Shown: one piece after another, positions 35,536 to 43,980 of the stretch | Position numbering within the stretch: position 1 is the stretch's first letter | Layout of the letters: each line of letters begins with the position of its first letter | NCBI RefSeq assembly: GCF_016742135.1 | Contig: NZ_JACVCG010000004.1 | Coordinates: forward strand, 306,579 to 370,578 | DNA length: 64,000 bases | Reading direction: 5' to 3' | Source of the DNA: Brevundimonas sp. | Lineage (GTDB): Bacteria > Pseudomonadota > Alphaproteobacteria > Caulobacterales > Caulobacteraceae | Program-made: the position numbers and the translations under genes | The notes under the pieces: model-generated | Seen by the model: the letters and a program-made list of their open reading frames with translations, nothing else | What the model was told of the DNA's origin: nothing | Databases searched by the model: none

Positions 35536-36204
35536 ATGAAAGCCCCGGTTCTCCTCACCCGTCCTCATGCCCTCGTCGGCCTTGTGCTGGCGGCAGGCTT
35601 GGTTTTCGCGCCCGGTATTGCCCTCGCCCAGGAGACGGACGGCGACGACATCACGCGCGATCTGAACAGCGGCCCTCCGGTCGCCATTGCGACACCGCCG
35701 CCCCAGGAACCAGAAGCTGAACCCGAAGCTCAGTCTGAACCCGACTCCGAGCCCGTGCGTGCACCAGTCGTAGAGGCCGAGGCAGAAGCTGCACCGGAGA
35801 CTGCCGTGGTCGCCGAACAGGCCGCCCCTCCTGTGCCGGAGCCCGCGCCCCTGACCCTCGCCGAGCGCCGGGCCTTGCCGTTTCGCGTCGACCTGCCGGA
35901 AGGGGCGGGGCTCTATCCCGGTCGATCAGGGCCCGACTTCGACATCTTTTCGGTTCGACGCGAGGGACGGGGCCTGTTGATGATTTATGTGGGCCCGCAG
36001 TCCCAGTTTCCAATCTACAGCGGTGACCAGCGCGAACGGGCCGGAAGACGTTCGATCGTCGTCAACGAGGGTGGCCGGACACTGGCGCTGGAGCACCTTT
36101 ACCGGCTGCGCGGGGGCGGACATCTGCACGTCTGGGTGTCGGCGGTCAGCGACGACGACCGCGCCCTGGCCGATGCGATCGGCCATACGGTCGAGCCCCG
36201 CTAG
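35536..36204 (+). CDS. Hypothetical secreted protein with Pro/Glu-rich linker
   Basis: Not recognised. The 222-residue product has a signal peptide (about 1-33, ending ALAQE), a disordered Pro/Glu/Ala-rich region (about 50-115) and a beta-rich C-terminal domain (about 120-222: RVDLPEGAGLYPG, LHVWVSAVSDDD). GGGAG precedes ATG 35536. It may be a periplasmic or envelope-tethered protein. Its stop shares the bases CTAG with the stop of the opposite YkgJ-like gene. Confidence 0.7.
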   Translation: MKAPVLLTRPHALVGLVLAAGLVFAPGIALAQETDGDDITRDLNSGPPVAIATPPPQEPEAEPEAQSEPDSEPVRAPVVEAEAEAAPETAVVAEQAAPPVPEPAPLTLAERRALPFRVDLPEGAGLYPGRSGPDFDIFSVRREGRGLLMIYVGPQSQFPIYSGDQRERAGRRSIVVNEGGRTLALEHLYRLRGGGHLHVWVSAVSDDDRALADAIGHTVEPR

Positions 36205-36626
36205 CCGGCCCGCCGGACCGGTCTAGTCTGGCCGTCGGCCAGAAGCCTGAAACCCGTCCGACCTGTCAGGATCAGCACTTCCTGCCCCTGGGACGCCCAT
36301 CGTTCGAGCGTGGCCCGGTAGGGGGCACGCCGCCAGTCGTGGGGGCGCGTCGGGTCGCATTCGACGATCAGCCGGGCCCCTCCCGCTTCGCTATGCAGCA
36401 CGAAGCCGCAGACAGACGGTTTCCAGTCGGCATCAAGTGCGTCCGTCAGCAGCCATAGGCAGTTGAACACCCGGCAGTCCGGGGGCCGGTCTTGATAGAT
36501 GCGGCACCCTTGGGCCTTTTTGAAATGGGTGCACCAGCGACCCGCCGGCTTTTCCAGCGCCGTCACGCCCATCAGCTTGCAGCACAGGCCACAGTCGTCG
36601 CAGGAGCGGGAGAGGGGGTCGGACAG
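36201..36626 (-). CDS. YkgJ-like Cys-cluster protein, apparent CTG start
   Basis: Small protein, 141 residues, with the zinc/iron-chelating CxxCxxCC cluster: SCDDCGLCCKLMG near residue 7, then Cys in RWCTHF, GCRIY and PDCRVFNCLW. The function of the family is uncertain. The cluster lies upstream of the first in-frame ATG (36572), so that ATG cannot be the start. An in-frame stop lies 30 bases upstream of CTG 36626, and the only plausible start codon in between is that CTG (giving SDPLSRSCDDC). A Fur-like site lies 65 bases upstream. Confidence 0.7.
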   Translation of the reverse strand: MSDPLSRSCDDCGLCCKLMGVTALEKPAGRWCTHFKKAQGCRIYQDRPPDCRVFNCLWLLTDALDADWKPSVCGFVLHSEAGGARLIVECDPTRPHDWRRAPYRATLERWASQGQEVLILTGRTGFRLLADGQTRPVRRAG

Positions 36627-36690
36627 GGAGCGGCCTATTGAGCAGTTGTTGCCTCAGGGCTTGCCATGATGGGGGTGAATCCGCAAACCT

Positions 36691-36709
36691 GAGAATGACT
36701 ATCAATTAC
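36691..36709. promoter_or_regulatory. Fur-box-like 19-mer
   Basis: GAGAATGACTATCAATTAC matches the 19-base Fur consensus at 13 positions, including the GA-AATGA and ATCA core. It lies in the 153-base gap between the YkgJ-like gene (minus) and the permease gene, and could regulate the former or whatever once began at 36726. Confidence 0.5.
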
Positions 36710-36714
36710 GACTC

Positions 36715-36779
36715 AGGAGGCGACCATGATCCTGATGATGGCACCGGCGGGCGGACTGGCTCGGCTGCTCGATTTTGAC
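36715..36779 (+). other. Orphan ribosome-binding site and start codon, possible gene remnant
   Basis: AGGAGG (36715-36720) precedes ATG 36726 just downstream of the Fur-like box. The frame starts MILMMAPAGGLARLLDFD and then runs at 36780 into antisense of the permease gene, staying open to 37022 with an unlikely His/Gln/Gly-rich composition. I read it as the 5' end of a lost or replaced gene, or as a very short leader. No known peptide is recognised. Confidence 0.35.
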
Positions 36780-37508
36780 CTAAAGCACCTCGCGCCGCGA
36801 CAGGTGCCACAGCATCATGGCCAACACGAGCAGACCCCCGCCCAGTCCCAGTCCGAGGGCGGTGTGCAGGCGCCAACTCTCGGTTGCCAGCATGTTGACC
36901 GGCATCTGCCAGGGCAGGAAGATGCCGATCTTCGCCGAGGTCGCAACCACGGCAAAGAAGGTCCCGCCGATGCCGACGACAAGACCGGGCACGAAGCTGG
37001 ACCAGCGCAGCGCGATCCATAACTGGATCGCCACAAGCAGTGTGGCTGCCAGATACATCCGGCCGAGGGTAGTCAGATAGGCCGGGGCGTCGAACACCCC
37101 CGTCGGGCTCAGTTGGGGCTTGATGACGACCGCCAGTTTAACGGCGGCCCAGGTGAGGCAAAAGACCCCGACGCTCATCAGCGCCAGGACCAGCAGGACG
37201 CTGACGGCCTTGGCGGCATAGAGGGTCCAGCGGGGCAGGGGCAGGGCCCTGAGGTGGTCCCAGGTGCGAGGACCATGCTCCATGTGGGCAATCAGAGCCG
37301 TCAGGGCGGTCGCGCTCATCGGCAGCATGAAGAAGGCCCAGATGCCGGTGGCACCGACCATCCACATGTCCCAGGGCTGGGCCGTCTTGCCGCGCAGTAC
37401 GTTGAAGAAGGTGAAGACGGCGATCAGCCCCGGCGCAGAAATCGCCAAGGCGGCGGCCAGCGATCGGTGCAGTTTGCGGAGTTCGACGGCAAGGACGCGG
37501 AGCATCAT
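36780..37508 (-). CDS. ABC-2 type permease (BcrB/lantibiotic-immunity-like)
   Basis: Membrane subunit, 242 residues with six predicted helices (near 22-38, 52-75, 100-122, 145-165, 172-190 and 215-235). The layout is that of small ABC-2 permeases such as BcrB or NosY. Its ATG overlaps the end of the ATPase gene by 4 bases, so both form one operon. The substrate is unknown. Confidence 0.83.
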   Translation of the reverse strand: MMLRVLAVELRKLHRSLAAALAISAPGLIAVFTFFNVLRGKTAQPWDMWMVGATGIWAFFMLPMSATALTALIAHMEHGPRTWDHLRALPLPRWTLYAAKAVSVLLVLALMSVGVFCLTWAAVKLAVVIKPQLSPTGVFDAPAYLTTLGRMYLAATLLVAIQLWIALRWSSFVPGLVVGIGGTFFAVVATSAKIGIFLPWQMPVNMLATESWRLHTALGLGLGGGLLVLAMMLWHLSRREVL

Positions 37509-38434
37509 GCAGCTTCCTTTTGCGGGACGGGGGAAGGGGCGGTGATGTCGCGATAGATGGCTTCGAGTGAGCGGGCCTCGGGCTTCAGTTCGTGCACGCC
37601 GATACCCGCCTCTACGAGCGCCCGGTTGAGCACACGGGCTGTCTCGCGGACATCGGTGCCCGGAGCGAGGACGATCCGGTCGTCGTCCGGCCCGGGCTTC
37701 AGGCCGAGCGCAAGGATCACGGCGCGGGCCCGATCGGGAGCATCGCAGCCCAGCCGCAGCTGTGGGGCCTGACCGGCGCGCAGGGTCACCAGATCGTCCT
37801 CAAGCACCAGCCGACCCTGATGGATGATGCCTACGCGGTCAGCGACCTGTTCGACCTCGCCCAGCAGGTGACTGGAAAGCAGCACCGTGGCATTGGCGCG
37901 CGCGGGCAGGGTGCGCAGGAAGTCGCGCATGTCGGCAATGCCGTCGGGGTCCAGACCATTGGTCGGCTCGTCGAGGATCAGGACTTCGGGACTGCCCAGC
38001 AGGGCCCTGGCGATCCCCAGCCGCTGGCGCATGCCCAGCGAATACCCGCCGACGCGACGACCGGCGTCCGGGAGCAGACCGACGATGTCCAGCACCCGGT
38101 CCAGCTCGGACCGTTTCAGCCCCAGCAGGGACCGCGTCAGGTCCAGATTTTCGCGTCCCGACAGGTGGGCGTAGAAGCCGTGGGCCTCCAGCAGGGCCCC
38201 CATGCACCGGGCCGCGCCGAGCCGGTCGGCGAGGGCGTCGATGCCGGCGATGCGGATGGTCCCTGCATCGGGCCGAATTAGTCCCAGCAGCATCTTGAGC
38301 GTTGTGGTCTTGCCCGCCCCGTTTCGTCCCATGAATCCGTAGACGCAGCCCTTGGGCACGGTCAGCGAGACGCCGTCGACGGCCAGGGTCGGGCCGAAGC
38401 GGCGACGCAGGTCGCGGGTTTCAATAGCCAGCAT
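37505..38434 (-). CDS. ABC transporter ATPase (BcrA-like)
   Basis: ATPase partner of the following permease, 309 residues. Walker A (GRNGAGKTT) near 37, signature YSLGMRQRLG near 132, Walker B (VLILDEPTNGLDPDG) near 152 and switch His (SSHLLGEVEQ). Related pairs export bacitracin or bacteriocins, which is suggested by family only. It is transcribed divergently from the DUF2975-HTH pair across an AT-rich 86-base region with two inverted repeats. Confidence 0.88.
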   Translation of the reverse strand: MLAIETRDLRRRFGPTLAVDGVSLTVPKGCVYGFMGRNGAGKTTTLKMLLGLIRPDAGTIRIAGIDALADRLGAARCMGALLEAHGFYAHLSGRENLDLTRSLLGLKRSELDRVLDIVGLLPDAGRRVGGYSLGMRQRLGIARALLGSPEVLILDEPTNGLDPDGIADMRDFLRTLPARANATVLLSSHLLGEVEQVADRVGIIHQGRLVLEDDLVTLRAGQAPQLRLGCDAPDRARAVILALGLKPGPDDDRIVLAPGTDVRETARVLNRALVEAGIGVHELKPEARSLEAIYRDITAPSPVPQKEAA

Positions 38435-38467
38435 GTCGATGTCTCGTGATTTAACTCTTATATAAAG

Positions 38468-38503
38468 TTGCAGAGCTGCAAAATTTAAGTCAAGATTAAA
38501 TTT
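38468..38503. promoter_or_regulatory. Two inverted repeats in an AT-rich divergent promoter region
   Basis: TTGCAG-AG-CTGCAA (38468-38481) directly abuts AAATTTAA-N7-TTAAATTT (38481-38503). Both lie between the ATPase start (38434) and the DUF2975 start (38521). The Cro/C1-type protein encoded downstream is a natural candidate to bind them. Confidence 0.5.
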
Positions 38504-38520
38504 CAGTCAGGGAGATCCCG

Positions 38521-39021
38521 ATGAGTCACGACGATCTGGCCCGGTTCCGTGCCCGCTGCCGCCAGTTCCAGTTGCTGGCGCGGTTCATGGTGGTCAGCGT
38601 CGGCAGCCTGCTGGCGCTGATGCACCTGATTGCGCCGGTATGGTTGCGCCTGCGGGGCGATGCGGTCCCCTATGACTGGGACATTACCCGTTCGGTGATC
38701 TGGGCCATGCCGGCCGTCTTCTATCTGGCGGCGGTCTGGATGATCGGCAGGGCGCTGGGACAGCTGTCGAAGGGGCGGCTGATCCAGCCGACGCTTGTGG
38801 TGGCGCTGCGCAATGTCGGACTGGCCCTCGGCACAGGCGGGGTCTGGAGCGTGTTCGTGGTGACCAATCTGACCCGGATCATCGAGGGTGGTCAGGGCGG
38901 CTGGATGCATTTCGACGTCAGCGGCATGACCCTGGGCATGATCGGCGGGGCACTGTTCCTGCTCGGCCGGGTGCTGGGTCAGGCGGCCGATGTTCAGGCC
39001 GAGCTGGATGAGATGATCTGA
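38521..39021 (+). CDS. DUF2975 membrane protein
   Basis: Membrane protein of 166 residues with four hydrophobic helices (near 20-45, 62-82, 95-120 and 135-155). DUF2975 proteins are regularly encoded with a small YozG-like HTH protein, as here. The function is unknown; a membrane partner or antagonist of the regulator is possible. GGGAG precedes ATG 38521. Confidence 0.8.
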   Translation: MSHDDLARFRARCRQFQLLARFMVVSVGSLLALMHLIAPVWLRLRGDAVPYDWDITRSVIWAMPAVFYLAAVWMIGRALGQLSKGRLIQPTLVVALRNVGLALGTGGVWSVFVVTNLTRIIEGGQGGWMHFDVSGMTLGMIGGALFLLGRVLGQAADVQAELDEMI

Positions 39022-39258
39022 ATGCCCGTTCGCGTCACCCTTGATGCTGTGCTGGTGAAGCGCGGTCGGACCGCCCGTGATCTGGCCGCTGAAGTGGGTC
39101 TGAGCGAGACCCAGATGTCGCTGTTCCGGTCGGGCAAGGTTAAGGGCATCCGCTTTTCGACCCTCGCCCGCATGTGCGCGGCCCTGGGGTGCCGCCCGGC
39201 CGACCTGCTGGATTATGAGCCGGACCCGGCTGACCTGACGACGCCCGAAAAAGACTGA
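39022..39258 (+). CDS. Cro/C1-type HTH regulator (YozG-like)
   Basis: A 78-residue DNA-binding protein with the helix-turn-helix RTARDLAAEVGLSETQMS followed by LFRSGKVKGIRFSTLARMC and the CRPADLLDYE tail typical of the YozG group. Its ATG follows the DUF2975 stop without a gap. It probably regulates its own operon and perhaps the divergent ABC transporter. Confidence 0.87.
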   Translation: MPVRVTLDAVLVKRGRTARDLAAEVGLSETQMSLFRSGKVKGIRFSTLARMCAALGCRPADLLDYEPDPADLTTPEKD

Positions 39259-39284
39259 GGGCGCGCCCCTCGCGGAACGCGCCC
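39259..39284. terminator. Hairpin between convergent HTH and M1 peptidase genes
   Basis: GGGCGCG (39259-39265) and CGCGCCC (39278-39284) with a 12-base loop, in the 48-base gap between the two stop codons. There is no T-run. Confidence 0.35.
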
Positions 39285-39306
39285 CCGGCCTGTTCCTCAG
39301 TCACGC

Positions 39307-41619
39307 CTAGCGACGCGGGAAATAGTTGTTCGCGCGGTCGGCGTCGGCCGTTTCCCAGTTCGGGTCGACCTCGGTCTGCACCAGGGTCTTGTCGGTCACA
39401 TACTGCCAGCTGACTTCCTGGCTGTTGTAGCGCCAGATCTCGGCCGGGATGCGGACCACTTCACTGGTGCCGTCGTCGAAGGTCAGCTTCAGGATGATGG
39501 GCATCACCACGCCGCCGATGTTCTTGAAGCGGAAACGATAGACATTGGAATCGAACGCCTGGGCTTCCTGGATCAGGGGCATGATGACCTGGCGGCCGCC
39601 GCGACCGATGGCTCGGCGCTGCTCGGGCGTCAGCGGATAGGCGCCGCCGGCGTTGTCGTCATAGGCGTCGAGCGACGGATTGCGCTCGATCACGGTCTGC
39701 ATGCCGGCGTTGTTGGCGATGGTCAGCGGCACGGGCGGCTCGACGATCTCGGCCTCGGGCTCAGCGGGGGGAGGCGGCCCATCAGACTGTTCCTCATCAT
39801 CGTCCGTGGCCAGGCGGGCCTGCACAACGCTCTCGAGCGAGATGTCGACGTGGTCGGTCGAATAGAACCAGCCGCGCCAGAACCAGTCGAGATCCATGCC
39901 CGAGCTTTCTTCCATGGTGCGGAAGAAGTCGTAGGGGGTGGCGCGCTTGAACTTCCAGCGCTCGGCATATTCGCGGAAGGCGCGGTCAAACAGCTCGCGG
40001 CCCATGACCGTTTCGCGCAGCACGACCAGAGCGGTGCCGGGCTTCAGATAGCCGACATTGCCCGCATTGAGGGCCGTGTCATAGCGGGTCATCAGCGGGA
40101 CCTGATTGTCGGACGTCATGAAGCGGACGATGTCGCGCGGCTCGCCCCGGGACGGAAAGTCCGGATCCCAGAGCTTGGTCGCCTGATATTCGAGGAAGGT
40201 GTTGATGCCCTCGTCCATCCAGGTCCACTGACGCTCGTCGCTGTTGATGATCATCGGGAACCAGATGTGACCGATCTCGTGAATGATCACATCGACGAGG
40301 GCGTATTTGGTCGCATCGCCATTGATCACATTGCCGTTCTCGTCGCGCGTCGGACGGGCCCCGTTGAAGGTGATCATCGGATACTCCATCCCGCCCACAG
40401 GACCGTTGACCGACTGGGCCGTCGGATAGGGGTAGGGGAAGGTGAAGGCGCTGTAGACGTCGATGGCGTGGGCCACGGCGCGGGTGGAATAGGTGTCCCA
40501 CATGGGCCGCGCCTCCTTGGTGTAGAAAGACATGGCCATGACCGTCGGATATTCGGCACCCGGTTCGTCCTGGCGGACGGCCATGGCATCCCAGACAAAG
40601 CCGCGCGAGGAGGCCCAGGCGTAGTCGCGGACATTCTCGGCCTGGAAGCGCCAGGTGCGGGTTTCGGTCGCGCGGCCCTGTTCGCGGGCGACGGCCTCGT
40701 CCGGCGTAACCACATAGACCGGAGCGTCGGTCGCGGAGCGGGCCTGCTCCATGCGGGAGCGCTGCTCGCGGGTCAGGACGTCGCCGGGGTTCTGGAGCTC
40801 GCCCGAGGCGGCCACCACATGGTCGGCCGGGACGGTGATCGAGACCTGGTAGTTGCCGAACTCGAGCGGGAACTCGCCCGAGCCGAGGAAGGGCATGGTA
40901 TGCCAGCCTTCATAGTCGGAATAGGCGGCCAGCCGCGGGAACCACTGGGCGGCCTGGAAGATGCAGTTGCCGGCGGGCGTCGGGCCCGGGAAGCATTCGT
41001 AGCCGCTGCGCGCCCCGATCACCATGGTTTCGGCAAAGGGCATGGCATAGGTCATGTCGAAGCTGACCCGCTCGCCGGGCCGCAGCGGCCGTGGCAGATC
41101 CACGCGCAGCAGGGCATCGACCTGGGTGACGTTCAGCGGGCGTCCGTCGGTGCCCCGGACGGTGATGTTCTGGAAACCGCCGGCCCAGGTCTGCGCGCGT
41201 TCGAATCCGAGGGCCTCGAAGAACTGATAGGTGTCCGAGCTGGAGCTGGGCGAGGCCAGGCTCGCCATCGACCCTTCGGCCATGTCCTGCTGGTCCAGCA
41301 AGATCCAGAGATAGGTCAGGGTGTCGGGCGAGTTGTTGTGATAGGTGACCCGCTGGCTGGCGGTCAGGGCCCGGGCGTCCTCGTCGAGCCGAACATCGAT
41401 GACGTAATCGACCTGCTGCTGCCAGTAGCGGTGTCCGGGCGCGCCCGAGGCGGTGCGATAGTCATTGGGGCTGGGCCAGTCTTCGCCCTCGAACTGGCGG
41501 AACTTGTCCTCATAGGTGCCGCGCGTCTGATCGACTGCGCCCACGCTGACCTGGGCGCTCGCCACCCCTGCCGTAAGAGTGGACACGGCCAAGGCCGCGA
41601 CCAGAATTCGGATGCGCAT
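39307..41619 (-). CDS. M1-family metallopeptidase, secreted
   Basis: Exported aminopeptidase-like enzyme, 770 residues. A signal peptide (about 1-22, ASA-QV) precedes an N-terminal beta domain. The catalytic region has the exopeptidase-type motif GGMEYP near 410, the zinc site HEIGH near 445 and the downstream Glu in WMDEGINTFLEY near 466. An acidic Pro-rich insert (DDDEEQSDGPPPPAEPEAE) lies near 600. ATG 41619 begins the signal peptide; the longer in-frame Arg-rich leader is not credible. It stands alone. Confidence 0.9.
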   Translation of the reverse strand: MRIRILVAALAVSTLTAGVASAQVSVGAVDQTRGTYEDKFRQFEGEDWPSPNDYRTASGAPGHRYWQQQVDYVIDVRLDEDARALTASQRVTYHNNSPDTLTYLWILLDQQDMAEGSMASLASPSSSSDTYQFFEALGFERAQTWAGGFQNITVRGTDGRPLNVTQVDALLRVDLPRPLRPGERVSFDMTYAMPFAETMVIGARSGYECFPGPTPAGNCIFQAAQWFPRLAAYSDYEGWHTMPFLGSGEFPLEFGNYQVSITVPADHVVAASGELQNPGDVLTREQRSRMEQARSATDAPVYVVTPDEAVAREQGRATETRTWRFQAENVRDYAWASSRGFVWDAMAVRQDEPGAEYPTVMAMSFYTKEARPMWDTYSTRAVAHAIDVYSAFTFPYPYPTAQSVNGPVGGMEYPMITFNGARPTRDENGNVINGDATKYALVDVIIHEIGHIWFPMIINSDERQWTWMDEGINTFLEYQATKLWDPDFPSRGEPRDIVRFMTSDNQVPLMTRYDTALNAGNVGYLKPGTALVVLRETVMGRELFDRAFREYAERWKFKRATPYDFFRTMEESSGMDLDWFWRGWFYSTDHVDISLESVVQARLATDDDEEQSDGPPPPAEPEAEIVEPPVPLTIANNAGMQTVIERNPSLDAYDDNAGGAYPLTPEQRRAIGRGGRQVIMPLIQEAQAFDSNVYRFRFKNIGGVVMPIILKLTFDDGTSEVVRIPAEIWRYNSQEVSWQYVTDKTLVQTEVDPNWETADADRANNYFPRR

Positions 41620-41738
41620 GAAAACCCCACAAAATTTACCGGCCCAAGGAGGCGGCGACCTTAGCGGGCAGGGGGGCGGGTGCAAGCCGAAGAATGGTGC
41701 AGGCGGCTCAGAGTTCGCGCCGGTCCAGCATGCGGACG

Positions 41739-42929
41739 TCAGACCCTTTCGATGGCCATGGCGACGCCTTCGCCGCCGCCGATGCACAGCGAGGCCACGC
41801 CCTTCGTCTTGCCGTGAGCTTCCAGCGCACCCAGCAGGGTGGCGAGAATGCGCGCGCCCGAAGCGCCGATCGGATGGCCCAGGGCACAGGCACCGCCGTT
41901 GACGTTCAGCCTGTCGCGCTCAATGCCCATTTCCTTCATGGCGATCATCGGGACCACGGCGAAGGCCTCATTGACCTCCCACAGGTCGACGTCCTCGACC
42001 GACCAGCCGGCCTTCTTCAGGGCCTTCTGCATGGCGGGCACCGGGGCGGTGGTGAACAGGCCCGGCTCGTGGGCGTGGGCGGCGTGGGCCACGACACGGG
42101 CAACGATCGGCAGGTTCATGGCCCTGGCCACGCTCTCGCGGGTCATGACCAGGGCGGCGGCCCCGTCCGAGATGGAGCTGGCATTGGCGGCGGTGATGGT
42201 GCCGTCCTTGGCAAAGGCGGGCTTGAGGGTCGGGATCTTTTCCGGTCGAGCCTTGCCGGGCTGTTCGTCGGTGGTGATGGTTTCGGTGCCCTTGCGGCTG
42301 GTCACCTCGACCGGCGTGATTTCCGCATCGAAGGCGCCGCTCTGGATGGCGGCATTGGCCCGGCGCAGGGACTCGATGGCGTATTCGTCCTGCTGTTCGC
42401 GGGCGAACTGGTACTGGCCGGCGGTATCCTCGGCAAAGGCGCCCATCAGCTTGCCGGGCGTATAGGCGTCCTCGAGACCGTCCATATACATGGTGTCGAC
42501 GATCACATCGTGGCCGATGCGGGCCCCGCCACGGTGCTTGTTCATGACGTAAGGGGCGCCAGTCATCGACTCCATGCCGCCCGCAACGATGATGTCGGCG
42601 GTGCCGGCCAGAAGGGCATCGTGGGCCATGATGGCGGCCTGCATGCCCGAGCCGCACATCTTGTTGACGGTGGTGGCCTCGACATGTTTGCCCAGACCCG
42701 CGCCGATGGCGGCCTGACGGGCCGGGGCCTGGCCCAGACCGGCCGGCAGCACACAACCCATGAAGATCTGCTCGACCTTGTCGGCGGGTACACCGGCACG
42801 CTCGACCGCCGCCTTGACGGCGGTGGCACCGAGGTCGGTCGCCTTGACGCCGCTCAGGGCGCCCTGAAAGCCACCCATGGGGGTGCGGGCAAAGGCGACG
42901 ATGACGACGGGATCACTGGATTGGGTCAT
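41739..42929 (-). CDS. Acetyl-CoA C-acetyltransferase (thiolase)
   Basis: Condenses two acetyl-CoA to acetoacetyl-CoA or thiolyses 3-ketoacyl-CoA. It has 396 residues. The nucleophilic Cys lies in MCGSGMQA near 90, the His in GGACALGHPIGASGARI near 352, and the second Cys in LCIGGGEG near 382. GAGGG precedes the ATG. It resembles biosynthetic thiolases (PhaA/AtoB type). The CoA-transferase genes at 58-60 kb could act on its product. Confidence 0.92.
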   Translation of the reverse strand: MTQSSDPVVIVAFARTPMGGFQGALSGVKATDLGATAVKAAVERAGVPADKVEQIFMGCVLPAGLGQAPARQAAIGAGLGKHVEATTVNKMCGSGMQAAIMAHDALLAGTADIIVAGGMESMTGAPYVMNKHRGGARIGHDVIVDTMYMDGLEDAYTPGKLMGAFAEDTAGQYQFAREQQDEYAIESLRRANAAIQSGAFDAEITPVEVTSRKGTETITTDEQPGKARPEKIPTLKPAFAKDGTITAANASSISDGAAALVMTRESVARAMNLPIVARVVAHAAHAHEPGLFTTAPVPAMQKALKKAGWSVEDVDLWEVNEAFAVVPMIAMKEMGIERDRLNVNGGACALGHPIGASGARILATLLGALEAHGKTKGVASLCIGGGEGVAMAIERV

Positions 42930-43013
42930 GGGATACGGTCCCTCGGATACAGAACAGGTAGACGGCTAGATCGGCTTTTGTGCGCTGCAACGCAAGTCTG
43001 TTTGCAGGTGCGC

Positions 43014-43877
43014 TCAAGCTCCGGGCGTACGACGCGGCCCGAAAAGCTTGCGCCGTTGTCGGGCCAGGGCCAGTGGTCGACCGTCCGGCGCAAAGGCGAT
43101 GCCGTCATCCAGCGCCCAGCCGCCGGACACGTTGCGCGTGCGAAACTGGAAGATGGCCCAGCCGTCCGGCGAGGTGTCGGGTGTCACCGGCTCGATCAGG
43201 TCATAGCGCAGGTCGACGCTGGCCGACGGGACAGGCGGAACGGGCAGCACGGTCATGTAGGAGGGGAAGATGCCGTCCAGCAGGAAGCACAGGCTGAGTT
43301 CGTCCAGCGGCCTGTGATCCGTGGTCCGCATCCACAGCCGAAGAGTCGGGTCCGACAGCGGTGAGCCGCCGCCGATCTTCGGTCCTCCGTCGAACCGATG
43401 CTCGATATAGCGGGTGAACCAGGGCGCAAGCCGGGGATCGACCGGCGTCGGGTCCAGCTGGTGGAACGGGGTCGGCGAGGGGCTGAGCGGCCGGAGCTCC
43501 GGCCCGTGTCCCAAGGTGCCGAATGTGCCGAGCGCGGTCAGGGCCGGTCGCCCCGGTTGGCCGGCCCGCACCGAGGCATAGGCCACCGAACGGCCGCCCC
43601 GATCCAGCGTCGGCGAAAAGGTGATGTCCTCAAAGCGCGCCGCAGCGAGATACTGAACGGTCAGTGTCATCAGGGGCGGGACGATCCCGAGACCCTCGCG
43701 CATGGCGCGAACAGCCAGCGCGGCCATCAGCCCTCCGAACGGAGCTCCCTTGTCCGCAGGCCAGGCCAGCGGCGCATTGGAGAAGTCCGCCGTCAGCTCG
43801 GCGATCCGGTCCAGTCCCTCACCGGGCGTGAGGGCCAGAGCTTGATCCAGGGTCTGACGGGGCATGGGAAAGGTCAT
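43014..43877 (-). CDS. Acyl-CoA thioesterase, TesB-like double hotdog
   Basis: Predicted thioesterase of 287 residues with two hotdog domains. The N-terminal one has PFGGLMAALAVRAMREG, with a gap before a second strand set; the C-terminal one has LDELSLCFLLDGIFPSY and a DDGIAFAPDGRPLA end. Substrate unknown. ATG 43877 and 43865 are both possible. It is divergent from an HxlR regulator gene, which may control it. Confidence 0.75.
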   Translation of the reverse strand: MTFPMPRQTLDQALALTPGEGLDRIAELTADFSNAPLAWPADKGAPFGGLMAALAVRAMREGLGIVPPLMTLTVQYLAAARFEDITFSPTLDRGGRSVAYASVRAGQPGRPALTALGTFGTLGHGPELRPLSPSPTPFHQLDPTPVDPRLAPWFTRYIEHRFDGGPKIGGGSPLSDPTLRLWMRTTDHRPLDELSLCFLLDGIFPSYMTVLPVPPVPSASVDLRYDLIEPVTPDTSPDGWAIFQFRTRNVSGGWALDDGIAFAPDGRPLALARQRRKLFGPRRTPGA

Positions 43878-43980
43878 CCGCAAGGTCCATTGCGAAAAAG
43901 GACGGACTTCGGAGCATAGTTGGAAGGTCCAGAATGACAACCCACTTGCAATCAGCCTGCCGCCACGTCACCTTTCTGAC

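Noticed and set aside
36726-37022. A 98-codon protein from the ATG at 36726
   Set aside because: After about 18 codons it is antisense to the permease gene, and its composition is that of a shadow; I keep only the start signals as an orphan.
39850-41664. Open frame of 604 codons opposite the M1 peptidase gene
   Set aside because: The peptidase has a signal peptide, HEIGH and GGMEYP motifs on the other strand, and the opposing frame has no recognisable domain.
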